A DNA stretch of 64,000 bases from Desertifilum tharense IPPAS B-1220 (GTDB taxonomy: Bacteria > Cyanobacteriota > Cyanobacteriia > Cyanobacteriales > Desertifilaceae): assembly GCF_001746915.1 (NCBI RefSeq), contig NZ_MJGC01000043.1, positions 35,966-99,965 on the forward strand, given 5' to 3'. The notes under the pieces are model-generated. The model did not search any database and was not told the origin of the DNA. It saw nothing but the letters and a program-made list of their open reading frames with translations. Shown here piece after piece: positions 44,143 through 51,549 of this stretch (position 1 is its first letter; the number at the start of each line of letters is the position of its first letter). Position numbers and translations under genes: made by a program.

Positions 44143-44182
44143 GGTGCTGAGTCTGTTTGAGCGCTAGACCGATCTCAGCACC
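44143..44182. terminator. Bidirectional terminator-like hairpin
   Basis: GGTGCTGAG (44143-44151) pairs perfectly with CTCAGCACC (44174-44182), followed by TTAGAATATT. It separates the 31-codon ORF from the convergent STAS-glycosyltransferase gene (stop at 44191). The arms share the CTCAGCAC word of the dispersed repeats. Confidence 0.55.
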
Positions 44183-44190
44183 TTAGAATA

Positions 44191-45204
44191 TTAGACGGCT
44201 CCGGCATTGCGGTTAAAGACAACGGCAATGGTTCGGAAAATTAACTTGATATCGTACAACAGACTCCAGTTTTCTTGGTAGCGCAGGTCTAGGCGAATGA
44301 TCTCTTCAAAGTCGCGAATTTGCGATCGCCCGCTGACTTGCCACTCTCCGGTCATCCCCGGTTTTACGTCTAAACGCTGCCATTTAGGGACTTCGTAGCG
44401 TTCCATTTCGTCTGGGGTGGGGGGTCGGGTTCCCACTAGGCTCATTTCCCCTCTAAGGACGTTCCAAAACTGGGGTAACTCATCGAGGCTGCTTCGACGT
44501 AGAAAACGCCCGACGCGGGTGACGCGGGGATCGTTATCATTTTTGAAAATGGCACCTTCTGCTTGGTTTTTGACTTTAGACTTTAACGCCTCGGCGTTGG
44601 GAACCATTGAGCGGAATTTCCAGATCCGGAATTTCCGTCCCATCCAACCGCAGCGCGTTTGACCAAATAAAATCGGCCCGTTGCTATCGAGTTTAATGGC
44701 GATCGCAATCGGGATAAATAAAACGGCTGTAATGACCAAGCCCACTAAAGCACCGACAATATCTAATAAGCGTTTGGTTCGCGATCGCACCGAGGGATGC
44801 GTCACCGGCGGACCGAGTTCGGCGCGGCGCGGACGCGGACTCGTGACTGCTGTGGGAATTACGGCTTGCGTTCCGTCATCAATGGTGAAGACCTCATGTA
44901 ACCCGGTTAAGGAAAAGGCCATCATCACTTGCGGATGAATGCTCCAAAAAATTAGTTCGGTTTGTTGCAGGCGAGCGGTTTTTAAGCAGCCTACTAACGT
45001 ACCTATCCCACTACTATCAATGAATGTTGTCTGAGACATATCCAAGATGACTCGCTTGAGTTCTGGATAATCTTGAGACAGTTGCTTAAAGTTATCCTTA
45101 AAGGCAACGGCTTCAAGAATGCTCAAACGCGGTGGAAGTTGAACGAGATGAATGCCGTTCAAGACTGTAACCGGAAAGTTAGCGCCTGGAGGTTGACTAT
45201 CCAT
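44191..45204 (-). CDS. STAS domain fused to polyprenyl glycosylphosphotransferase
   Basis: 337 residues. Residues 15-118 are a STAS domain with the phospho-switch motif DSSGIG (63-68). Residues 140-337 are a bacterial sugar transferase that puts the first sugar-phosphate on undecaprenyl phosphate: membrane helix 148-170, KFRSM (196-200), RRSSLDELPQFWNVL (about 236-250) and SLVGTRP (255-261). It starts exopolysaccharide or O-antigen synthesis at the inner membrane. The STAS domain probably lets an anti-sigma-like kinase or partner control it. A PssE-like glycosyltransferase lies just upstream and a free STAS protein nearby. The fusion order is unusual. Confidence 0.88.
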   Translation of the reverse strand: MDSQPPGANFPVTVLNGIHLVQLPPRLSILEAVAFKDNFKQLSQDYPELKRVILDMSQTTFIDSSGIGTLVGCLKTARLQQTELIFWSIHPQVMMAFSLTGLHEVFTIDDGTQAVIPTAVTSPRPRRAELGPPVTHPSVRSRTKRLLDIVGALVGLVITAVLFIPIAIAIKLDSNGPILFGQTRCGWMGRKFRIWKFRSMVPNAEALKSKVKNQAEGAIFKNDNDPRVTRVGRFLRRSSLDELPQFWNVLRGEMSLVGTRPPTPDEMERYEVPKWQRLDVKPGMTGEWQVSGRSQIRDFEEIIRLDLRYQENWSLLYDIKLIFRTIAVVFNRNAGAV

Positions 45205-45273
45205 GCAGGTTTTACGTAAGCGAAGCGAACAAGGATGGACGGATAACTCGCCTTTAGCTTACTGACTAGCTAG

Positions 45274-45747
45274 CTAGCCAGCAAGGTTGTTGAGGCGTTG
45301 AGAGAGGGTATCATTCGCAGCAGCCTTGATGGTAGGGAGAGAGAGTCTTTGAGGCGATGCTAAAAATCGCACTAGATCTCCGGGCGACCAAGCAATGGGA
45401 ACGCCCGCTTGATCTAAAGATAGGGCGAGTTCAATTTGCCGATCGTCAATATGCTCTTTATAGCATTGAGCGCGAGGAACTAAAATATAGGGATTGCCGC
45501 TGCGATCGAGTTGGGCGATCGCGTTTTCGTCGCACTGACTGATGGTGATTCGAGCCTGAGCGCTGAGTCGGTCGAATAAATCGGTTTTGAGATGCTGGTA
45601 ACACTTTACTCCAGGGGGCAGATGCGTACAACTGCCGTATTGAACCACCATTTCTTCGTCGAGAAAGCCTCGTTCAATTAAGGCTCCGATCCAGGTCATG
45701 AGGCGGTTAAAAGGATACGGTTCAGTACCTACGGTGGCTAGAATCAT
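45274..45747 (-). CDS. PssE/Alg13-like glycosyltransferase subunit (GT28 C-terminal domain)
   Basis: 157 residues from the ATG at 45747 (MILATVGTEPYPFNRLM); a longer frame to 45828 adds non-conserved sequence. This start and the motif YGSC near residue 38 match the Alg13/PssE half of a two-part glycosyltransferase that works with an Alg14/PssD membrane partner. The C-terminal region (YILVPRAQCYKEHIDDRQIELA, read in two parts) is the nucleotide-sugar site. No Alg14/PssD partner is visible in the window. It lies 69 bases before the STAS-glycosylphosphotransferase on the same strand, which supports a role in polysaccharide synthesis. Confidence 0.8.
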   Translation of the reverse strand: MILATVGTEPYPFNRLMTWIGALIERGFLDEEMVVQYGSCTHLPPGVKCYQHLKTDLFDRLSAQARITISQCDENAIAQLDRSGNPYILVPRAQCYKEHIDDRQIELALSLDQAGVPIAWSPGDLVRFLASPQRLSLPTIKAAANDTLSQRLNNLAG

Positions 45748-46053
45748 TCTCCTGAATCCAATGATGGAGATGGGGGTAAATAGATTGAGGTCGGTAGGTT
45801 CTATCGCATGAAAGCGTCTCCACCCCAAAAGAGTAGTTCACCTCAACTGGTGCGGCAACTCCGACGAATGGATCGAAAGCTGGCACTCAATTTCTGTGAA
45901 AGTTCCCGTTGTCGTTATACTAGCAAAATCTCGGTATGATGCTGGCGGGCGTGACAAATTGAAACCCTTGAATGATAAGCCTTTCTCGCGATATGCTACC
46001 ATAGCTTCGCCACCCCTTGCTGGTAATCGGAACTACCTACAGCTCTAAAATCT

Positions 46054-46377
46054 ATGAGTCGCGTTGTTAAAAAGGTTCAGCCTTCTGGCATTTTAGATAG
46101 TACCAAAGCGAGTCAGTTTCGCGAAGAAATCAGCCATCTGGTCTCTTCAGGTGCAGACATTATTCTGGTTAATCTTAAAGATGTGACGTTTGTTGATAGC
46201 TCTGGTTTGGGGGCTTTGGTATCGGCGCTTAAAATTGTGCGCTCTTCGAGCGGTAAGCTGTGTTTGTGTTCGATCAACGAACAGGTCAGAATGTTGTTTG
46301 AACTGACTAGCATGGATCGGGTGTTTGAAGTCTATCCCAGTGAAGATGACTTTCTGAGCGCGATCGAGTCTACTTAA
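46054..46377 (+). CDS. STAS-domain anti-sigma factor antagonist-like protein
   Basis: 107 residues, a single STAS domain. The phosphorylatable site is VDSSGLG (Asp48, Ser49, Ser50). Such proteins bind anti-sigma or kinase partners until phosphorylated. The match to the STAS half of the glycosylphosphotransferase 0.9 kb away (DSSGIG, similar N-terminal strand pattern) suggests a shared partner switch. The gene is on the opposite strand to that enzyme. No kinase or phosphatase partner is adjacent. Confidence 0.9.
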   Translation: MSRVVKKVQPSGILDSTKASQFREEISHLVSSGADIILVNLKDVTFVDSSGLGALVSALKIVRSSSGKLCLCSINEQVRMLFELTSMDRVFEVYPSEDDFLSAIEST

Positions 46378-46445
46378 GGGATAAGAGCGCAGTTGGATCG
46401 CGCTGTCTCGATTGAGTCTTATCGCTAACGAGGCTCTCAAATCCT

Positions 46446-46718
46446 ATGAACTATGATTATCAAAAACTAGATGCTTCCCTCGCCATTGCAATGACACAAG
46501 CTAGGGATACTCAGGCGAAGCAGTTCGTAGTGTTTATTCAAACAGAGACTCCCCTTAACGTGGAGGCGATCGCATTTTTGGAAGACATGGGCGTTCAAAA
46601 CCTGACCCCTAGTCGGAAAATTCATACCGCCGCACTCTCTCCGGAGCAAGTTGCGGCTTTAAGTCAACAAACCTGGGTGCGCTACATTCGTTTGTCACAA
46701 AAATTACAACTATCCTAA
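46446..46718 (+). CDS. Small hypothetical protein downstream of the STAS gene
   Basis: 90 residues, soluble. It alternates helix and strand (LDASLAIAMTQARDTQAK, FVVFIQT, NVEAIAFLEDMGV, RKIHTAALSPEQVAALSQQ), a ferredoxin-like alpha/beta pattern that also occurs in peptidase propeptide-like domains. No family can be named. It follows the STAS gene by 68 bases on the same strand and precedes a hydrolase gene. Confidence 0.6.
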   Translation: MNYDYQKLDASLAIAMTQARDTQAKQFVVFIQTETPLNVEAIAFLEDMGVQNLTPSRKIHTAALSPEQVAALSQQTWVRYIRLSQKLQLS

Positions 46719-46841
46719 GCAAATTTGGTGAATTGCTCGGAGGGGGAGTTTTGTCTATTGGCTTTCCCGATAGAGGCGTTTGCGTTGGGGCGGTCGATTG
46801 GGTTAGATATATGGGGGTCGCTCAGTCTTTCAACGGGTCGT

Positions 46842-47738
46842 ATGTTTTCTCCTTCCCCTCTCGATCGTCTACCGCAAAAAGTTCTGAATTTAGCAGAGAT
46901 GCAACTGGCTTATCTGGAGTGGAACGCCGGAAGCGAACCGTTACTCTTGCTGCATGGTTTGGCAGATACAGGCGCAGTCTGGCTCAGGGTAGCAGAGGCT
47001 TTAGGCGATCGCTATCGCATTATTGCCCCAGATTTACGCGGACATGGCGATACAAGCAAGCCTAAAAGCGGCTATCAGACAAAATCTATCATTGCGGATT
47101 TGAACGCCTTAATGGCGCACCTAGGCTGGGAAAATGCCCATGTGGTGGCTCATTCCTGGTCGGCAAAAGTCGCAGCAATTTGGGCAACCCAACAACCGCA
47201 GCGTTTTCGGTCTCTGACGCTTGTCGATCCGTTTTTTATCAATGCGATGCCCAATTGGCTCGATCTGACCTTTCCCTTCTTCTATCGCGTCTTGCCTTTT
47301 CTTAAAATGATGGGGCCGTTTGCTAGCTATCAGCAAGCAGAACAACAAGCCCGCCAACTCAAACAATATCGCGGCTGGAGTCCTTTACAACAATTAGTTT
47401 TTCAAACCAGTATTGAACAAAAACCCGATGGAACTTGGGGGAGTAAATTTGTAAAAGAAGCCCGCAATGAAATTTTTGCAGAGGTGATGAAAGTTGCGGG
47501 ACTTACCCAAGCCTTAGAAACCCCTTGCTTGCTGCTGCTGCCAGAAGCAGGGTTAAACCGTACAACCTGGCAAATTCAACCCTATCAAACCTATTTGAAA
47601 AACTTAAAAATTCAGAAAATCCCTGGCAATCATTGGGCTTTTTTGGTTGAACCTGAAGCATTTAATCAAGCGATCGCCGATTTTTTGCGCCAAGTTCCTC
47701 CGGATGGGGGATGGCAGTCGGTGAAAGAAGGCGATTAG
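46842..47738 (+). CDS. Alpha/beta hydrolase with unusual nucleophile elbow
   Basis: 298 residues from the ATG at 46842. A frame starting at 46725 adds about 39 residues without conserved character. The fold is clear: LLLLHGLADTGAVW (oxyanion), IAPDLRGHGDTSKP, VVAHSWSAKVAAIWA and catalytic His in IPGNHWAFL. The nucleophile elbow reads A-H-S-W-S where G-x-S-x-G is usual, so glycines at both flanks are replaced. Hydrolytic activity on a small ester or epoxide is plausible; the substrate is unknown. Confidence 0.85.
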   Translation: MFSPSPLDRLPQKVLNLAEMQLAYLEWNAGSEPLLLLHGLADTGAVWLRVAEALGDRYRIIAPDLRGHGDTSKPKSGYQTKSIIADLNALMAHLGWENAHVVAHSWSAKVAAIWATQQPQRFRSLTLVDPFFINAMPNWLDLTFPFFYRVLPFLKMMGPFASYQQAEQQARQLKQYRGWSPLQQLVFQTSIEQKPDGTWGSKFVKEARNEIFAEVMKVAGLTQALETPCLLLLPEAGLNRTTWQIQPYQTYLKNLKIQKIPGNHWAFLVEPEAFNQAIADFLRQVPPDGGWQSVKEGD

Positions 47739-47783
47739 CACGCTTGACCTAGCATTTTCTGCCCCCGGCTCAATCCTGGGCTG

Positions 47784-47814
47784 TTGACACTGCACCCCGC
47801 AGTGCGTGTAGACT
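47784..47814 (+). promoter_or_regulatory. Candidate promoter with embedded inverted repeat
   Basis: TTGACA (47784-47789) and TAGACT (47809-47814) are spaced by 19 bases, slightly long. CACTGC and GCAGTG (47788-47793, 47799-47804) form a small inverted repeat in the spacer. It lies in the 347-base gene-free stretch before the SH3-DUF2927 gene. Nothing else in that stretch is clear. Confidence 0.3.
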
Positions 47815-48085
47815 GCTACCGAGATTGAAGATTTTTCGGGTTTTTGGACATCGATTCGCTAAAAGTTCTCTCCAGAGTTAACGGGTAGCTCTGGGGGTCG
47901 TTTTGGCGTCGCAATGTGGCACTTAAGTTTAATTTTTAGACAAGCTGACCTATTTCAGGAACCAACGCTAGCCTTTGCGATTCCAGACGATACAAGAAAA
48001 TTCATTCTCTAGATTGAACTGAGCGAGCCGTTGCTTTCTCTGCTAGGCAGTGCTGACTTTATGCCGTTCACTGGGCAATATTCCT

Positions 48086-49030
48086 ATGAAAGTTAAGTCT
48101 TTTTTCCTGATGGCGATCGCCTCTTCGCTGGCTGTTGTCGGCGATGTTCTCCCCAGTTTTGCACGTTCTGCCGTTCTCAGCACCCGCAGTACGACCAGTT
48201 GGATTAATGTTCGCGCTTGGCCTTCAACCACGTCCACCATCCGCCATCAAGGTCGCGCGGGCGATCGCGTAGAAATTATCCGCGATGCCAGAGGCAATGA
48301 TGGAGCGATCTGGCATTACCTCAAGTTTAACAATTCCAACGCAGAAGGGTGGATTCGCTCGGATTTTGTGCAAGCACTGCCTTCCCCTTCTGCCAGCATT
48401 CCGAGTCCCCAACCGCCGCAAGCGATAGTTCGCCCAGAACCCAAAACTCAAAGGTTAAATCAAGAACAGATTGATTATTTTGTGGAAGTGGCGATGGGGG
48501 CAGAGTTTGGTAAATCCAGTCCAGTCGTTCGCAAGTGGAAAAGCGATATTATCGTCCAAGCGATCGGCACGCCAACCGCAGAAGATCGGCGAACCTTAGA
48601 TGCAGTGGTTCGAGAATTGCGGGAGTTGACCGGGTTAAATATTACTTTGGGCGATCGCAATGCCAATATGACGATTTACTTCGTACCCGAACCCGAATTT
48701 CGCCGCTACGAACCCAACTATATCCCTCGGAACTATGGTTTTTTCTGGACGCAATGGAATAACAACACGATCTACAATGCCCGAATTTTAATCTCCACTA
48801 CTGGAGTAACGCAGCGAGAGCGCTCTCATCTGATTCGGGAAGAAGTTACGCAGTCTTTGGGCTTAATGCGAGATTCGTTTAAGTACCCCGATAGTATTTT
48901 CTATCAAGGCTGGACAGACACCACTGAATATTCGGAAATGGATCGAGCCATTATCCGCCTGCTGTACCGTCCGGAAATTCGTCCGGGAATGACTCAAGAA
49001 GAAGTGCTGTCAATTCTGGCAGCCCTGTAA
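48086..49030 (+). CDS. Secreted SH3-DUF2927 protein
   Basis: 314 residues from the ATG at 48086; a frame from 48050 adds 12 residues. Signal peptide 1-25. An SH3b-like domain (about 28-95; TTSWINVRAWPSTTST, WIRSDFVQAL) suggests binding to cell-wall material. A DUF2927 domain (about 130-300) follows, with TGLNITLGDRNANMTIYF, and SHLIREEVTQSLGLM carrying the family's Glu-Glu pair. DUF2927 has a protease-like helix but lacks a plain HExxH here. Extracytoplasmic; function unknown. It ends at a small hairpin. Confidence 0.82.
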   Translation: MKVKSFFLMAIASSLAVVGDVLPSFARSAVLSTRSTTSWINVRAWPSTTSTIRHQGRAGDRVEIIRDARGNDGAIWHYLKFNNSNAEGWIRSDFVQALPSPSASIPSPQPPQAIVRPEPKTQRLNQEQIDYFVEVAMGAEFGKSSPVVRKWKSDIIVQAIGTPTAEDRRTLDAVVRELRELTGLNITLGDRNANMTIYFVPEPEFRRYEPNYIPRNYGFFWTQWNNNTIYNARILISTTGVTQRERSHLIREEVTQSLGLMRDSFKYPDSIFYQGWTDTTEYSEMDRAIIRLLYRPEIRPGMTQEEVLSILAAL

Positions 49031-49031
49031 A

Positions 49032-49061
49032 GAGCAGCCTACATTCGCCTGCAAGCTGCTC
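49032..49061 (+). terminator. Hairpin after the SH3-DUF2927 gene
   Basis: GAGCAGC (49032-49038) pairs with GCTGCTC (49055-49061), followed by AATGTTGAATTTT. Weak but correctly placed between two convergent stop codons (49030 and 49073). Confidence 0.4.
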
Positions 49062-49072
49062 AATGTTGAATT

Positions 49073-49885
49073 TTAGTAAATCCAAGCACCCGATACCCAA
49101 CCGCCGCTAGACAGTTCGTACCAGCCGTTGGAAACGCGGCCCGTAATCCCTGCGGTGCTGCCGTTGGAGAGGGCACCGAGGACGCCGTAACCAGCACCAG
49201 GGCCCGAACGAATATTGAGCGCGCTACCATTGGTTGCGACGGTAATGGCACCTGCGCCACCACCACCGCCACCGCCGCCACCACCGCCAGCGCCAACGAC
49301 CCAGTTTCCAGCAACCCAACCGCCGCTAGACAGTTCGTACCAGCCGCCAGAAACGCGACCCGTAATCCCTGCGGTGCTACCGTTGGAGAGGGAACCAATC
49401 CAGCTATAGCCTGCACCAGGACCTGAGCGAATGTTCAAAGGACTCCCATTGGTTGAGACTCGGACGGAGCCGGTTGCTGGGCCGCCGCCACCCCCGCCGC
49501 CGCCACCGCCGGGTAGGGTAACGCCCATTGCGCCAGCGGTTGCAGGCCCTACGATCCCATCGGCGAGAAGACCGCGAGAACGTTGAAAGGCAATGACTGC
49601 ATTTTCGGTTTGCGGACCAAAAACGCCGTCAACGCCGACGCCATATCCTAGGTTGCGTAGGGTGGATTGAATGGTGGTAACAGTGGCACCGCTGCTACCG
49701 TAACGTACGTAGGCAAGCGCTTGCGAGGAAATACTGAGAATTGATAGGGCAACGATCGCGCTAGCAACCCCAATCCAAGCTGAGTTACAGATTTTCAGGG
49801 AAAATCTATAGTGCGATCGCAGTTGGGGTGCAGGGTTCGGATCTTCGTGGGCAATATAGGAATGCAGGAGCGCGAGATTTTCCAT
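49073..49885 (-). CDS. Secreted peptidoglycan-binding protein with two SH3b domains
   Basis: 270 residues from the ATG at 49885, which has AGGAG eight bases before; a longer frame to 49930 is not needed. Membrane segment or signal (about 35-60), then a PG_binding_1 domain (about 62-120; TTIQSTLRNLGYGVGVDG, VFGPQTENAVIAFQ). Two SH3b domains follow (about 140-200 and 215-270), each ending in near-identical ITGRVS(G/N)GWYELSS. Runs of 10 and 11 consecutive Gly separate them. It is likely to bind the cell wall, outside the cytoplasm. Confidence 0.88.
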   Translation of the reverse strand: MENLALLHSYIAHEDPNPAPQLRSHYRFSLKICNSAWIGVASAIVALSILSISSQALAYVRYGSSGATVTTIQSTLRNLGYGVGVDGVFGPQTENAVIAFQRSRGLLADGIVGPATAGAMGVTLPGGGGGGGGGGPATGSVRVSTNGSPLNIRSGPGAGYSWIGSLSNGSTAGITGRVSGGWYELSSGGWVAGNWVVGAGGGGGGGGGGGAGAITVATNGSALNIRSGPGAGYGVLGALSNGSTAGITGRVSNGWYELSSGGWVSGAWIY

Positions 49886-50192
49886 AATGTGTCTCCTAAA
49901 GCAATGTATGGTCTTTGCTGATCCAAGCAACTGACGTTTGCACCAAGCTCAAGCGAGATCGATATCTAAAATTAAAGGGAAAACACTAATTTCCGTATTT
50001 TTACTGCCGATTCAGCAATTTCACGGTGTTATGTCTCTATTATGTCTAGGGATTCCCTCTAGAGAGATGAAAATCAATGAAACTTTAAAGTTTCTAGAGT
50101 ATCGCTTCCGAGTTTTTACTAGTTTTTGAGGCTGTTGGTATACTGAAGTGTTGATAGCGACTCAGAGTAAATCCCTCGCAGCGATCGCACTA

Positions 50193-50222
50193 TTGCCATA
50201 TAAGTGTCATGCAACTGACAAT
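50193..50222 (+). promoter_or_regulatory. Promoter of the Yfr1-like RNA
   Basis: TTGCCA (50193-50198) and GACAAT (50217-50222) are spaced 18 bases and match five and four positions of the usual -35 and -10 boxes. Transcription would start near 50229, just before the 5' stem of the RNA. Confidence 0.45.
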
Positions 50223-50228
50223 TGAGCA

Positions 50229-50316
50229 AGGCATTATCAAAAGTAGTCTGATAACTCCTTACACACCTATTGGATAACCGCAGATACCCAGAGCCACCCA
50301 GCTCTGGTTTTTTTTT
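50229..50316 (+). ncRNA. Yfr1-like small RNA
   Basis: Layout: 5' stem TTATCA/TGATAA (50234-50239 with 50249-50254), an unpaired stretch with ACTCCTTACACACC (50254-50267), then an intrinsic terminator CCAGAGC/GCTCTGG (50288-50294 with 50301-50307) with nine T. Yfr1 of cyanobacteria has this plan and an unpaired core of ACUCCUCACACAC, from which this differs at one base. The terminator has no protein gene before it on this strand. Ten bases of the core, AACTCCTTAC, are the exact complement of the ribosome-binding region of the next gene (50477-50486). Confidence 0.6.
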
Positions 50317-50331
50317 AGGGGTGCAACGATC

Positions 50332-50364
50332 GCGATCGCATCCTGAGCGCGATCGCATCCTGAG
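50332..50364. repeat. Tandem 17-bp repeat containing HIP1
   Basis: Two copies of GCGATCGCATCCTGAG at 50332-50347 and 50349-50364, directly after the RNA terminator. Each copy holds a HIP1 octamer. They lie in the 5' leader of the secreted-protein gene if that gene is read from upstream. Confidence 0.8.
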
Positions 50365-50476
50365 AATTTCTCATCTTTTTATTAAATCTTACTCAGGCAT
50401 TCATCAGAGAAAATTCAGAGAAATTTTGGATTCTGGAAGACAGCAACCAAGACAAGCGACTGATGCTCATCCCCAA

Positions 50477-50492
50477 GTAAGGAGTTGCTCCT
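50477..50492 (+). promoter_or_regulatory. Ribosome site that can fold on itself or pair with the small RNA
   Basis: GTAAGGAGTT (50477-50486) contains the Shine-Dalgarno AGGAG. CTCCT at 50488-50492 directly before the ATG can pair with it across a three-base loop. The same GTAAGGAGTT is the exact reverse complement of 50253-50262 in the upstream small RNA. The start at 50493 is fixed by this site. Confidence 0.55.
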
Positions 50493-50840
50493 ATGAAACG
50501 CTTTCTACTGGCTGGTTTCTCTGTTTTCTTTTTCTCTAGCATCCCTCACCTCCCTGTTCGTGCAGAATCAACTAAAGCGATAAGCACGCCTCCCACCACT
50601 GTCACCTCAATACGACCCTTTAACCTCGTTTACCTCGCGTATCAAGGCTACTTTAGCGAAGCAGGCATTCCCGGTTATGGCGGACTGATTGCAGCATATA
50701 ATGCCAAACGAATTGACGCTACAGACCTAGTTGAGCAAGCTATCGAACAAAATCGCCTTCCCGCTTCTATGCGAAATGACTCTGCTTACCTTAGAGATGT
50801 AGAAACACAACTGGCAGGTTTGCGAAATCGGAGTAACTAG
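50493..50840 (+). CDS. Small secreted protein, function unknown
   Basis: 115 residues with a signal peptide (1-24, ending PVRAES). The mature part of about 90 residues has aromatic and helical segments (PFNLVYLAYQGYFSEAGIPG, DATDLVEQAIEQNRLP) and no cysteine. No named family recognised. It is probably periplasmic. The strong ribosome site before it is complementary to the upstream Yfr1-like RNA, and a good terminator follows at 50919-50951, so it is likely a single-gene unit under post-transcriptional control. Confidence 0.7.
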   Translation: MKRFLLAGFSVFFFSSIPHLPVRAESTKAISTPPTTVTSIRPFNLVYLAYQGYFSEAGIPGYGGLIAAYNAKRIDATDLVEQAIEQNRLPASMRNDSAYLRDVETQLAGLRNRSN

Positions 50841-50918
50841 AATCCCTCGATCGGCTACTCACCAGTTTCTCACATCGATCGGTGAGAATCTCTTCAATAC
50901 CAATGCTTAAAGCGAAGG

Positions 50919-50951
50919 GGTGGAGGTTTTATCTAAATCTCCACCTTTTTT
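50919..50951 (+). terminator. Intrinsic terminator after the secreted-protein gene
   Basis: GGTGGAG (50919-50925) pairs with CTCCACC (50939-50945), followed by six T. It is close to the end of the convergent glutathione peroxidase gene (stop at 50966). Confidence 0.75.
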
Positions 50952-50965
50952 CAGCGACTCTCTTT

Positions 50966-51451
50966 TTACTGTGCCAGCGCTTGTTCAATGGCGGATATTA
51001 ATTCTGGCGAGTCTGGCTTCACTGCGCTTTTGAAGCGTGCAACCACTTCTCCCTGGCGGTTAACCAAAAACTTCTCAAAGTTCCACGCCACATCGCCCGA
51101 CGGTTCCACCGCTTGGGTCAGTTTAGCGTAGAGGGGATGCTGCTGGCTGCCTTTGGCATGAACTTTATCGAACATTTCAAAGGTTACGCCATAGCTCGTT
51201 TCGCAGAACTGAGCAATTTCATCGTTCGTTCCCGGCTCTTGTGCGCCAAAATCGTTACAGGGGAATCCTAAAACTCGCAATCCTGCATCGCGGTACTTTT
51301 GGTTCAGGTTCTCTAAACCTGAGTATTGAGGTGTATAGCCGCAAAAAGAAGCCACGTTCACAATTAAAAGCACGTTACCGGCATACTCGCTCAGTTGCTT
51401 CTGTTTGCCATCCATCGTTTCAACCGTAATATCCGATACGGTGGTACTCAT
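50966..51451 (-). CDS. Glutathione peroxidase-like thiol peroxidase
   Basis: 161 residues, the family's usual length. It reduces hydrogen or lipid peroxides. The peroxidatic residue is Cys37 (VASFCGYTPQ), not selenocysteine; the Gln and Trp of the catalytic tetrad are seen in FPCNDFGAQEPG and WNFEKFLV. The second Cys at FPCN and QFCET region allows the thioredoxin-linked two-Cys mechanism common in plants and cyanobacteria. Cytoplasmic; no signal peptide. Confidence 0.93.
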   Translation of the reverse strand: MSTTVSDITVETMDGKQKQLSEYAGNVLLIVNVASFCGYTPQYSGLENLNQKYRDAGLRVLGFPCNDFGAQEPGTNDEIAQFCETSYGVTFEMFDKVHAKGSQQHPLYAKLTQAVEPSGDVAWNFEKFLVNRQGEVVARFKSAVKPDSPELISAIEQALAQ

Positions 51452-51549
51452 AGCTATCCCGATTTGAAAGGGTACGGGAATATTCTAAGGTTGGATTGCG
51501 GACTGAGGACGTTGATTCTCCACACTGGATACAAGGACGCACTCAATAA

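Noticed and set aside
50270..50539. 89-codon frame overlapping the small RNA and the next gene's start
   Set aside because: It runs through the terminator and tandem HIP1 repeats and overlaps a better-supported gene in another frame.
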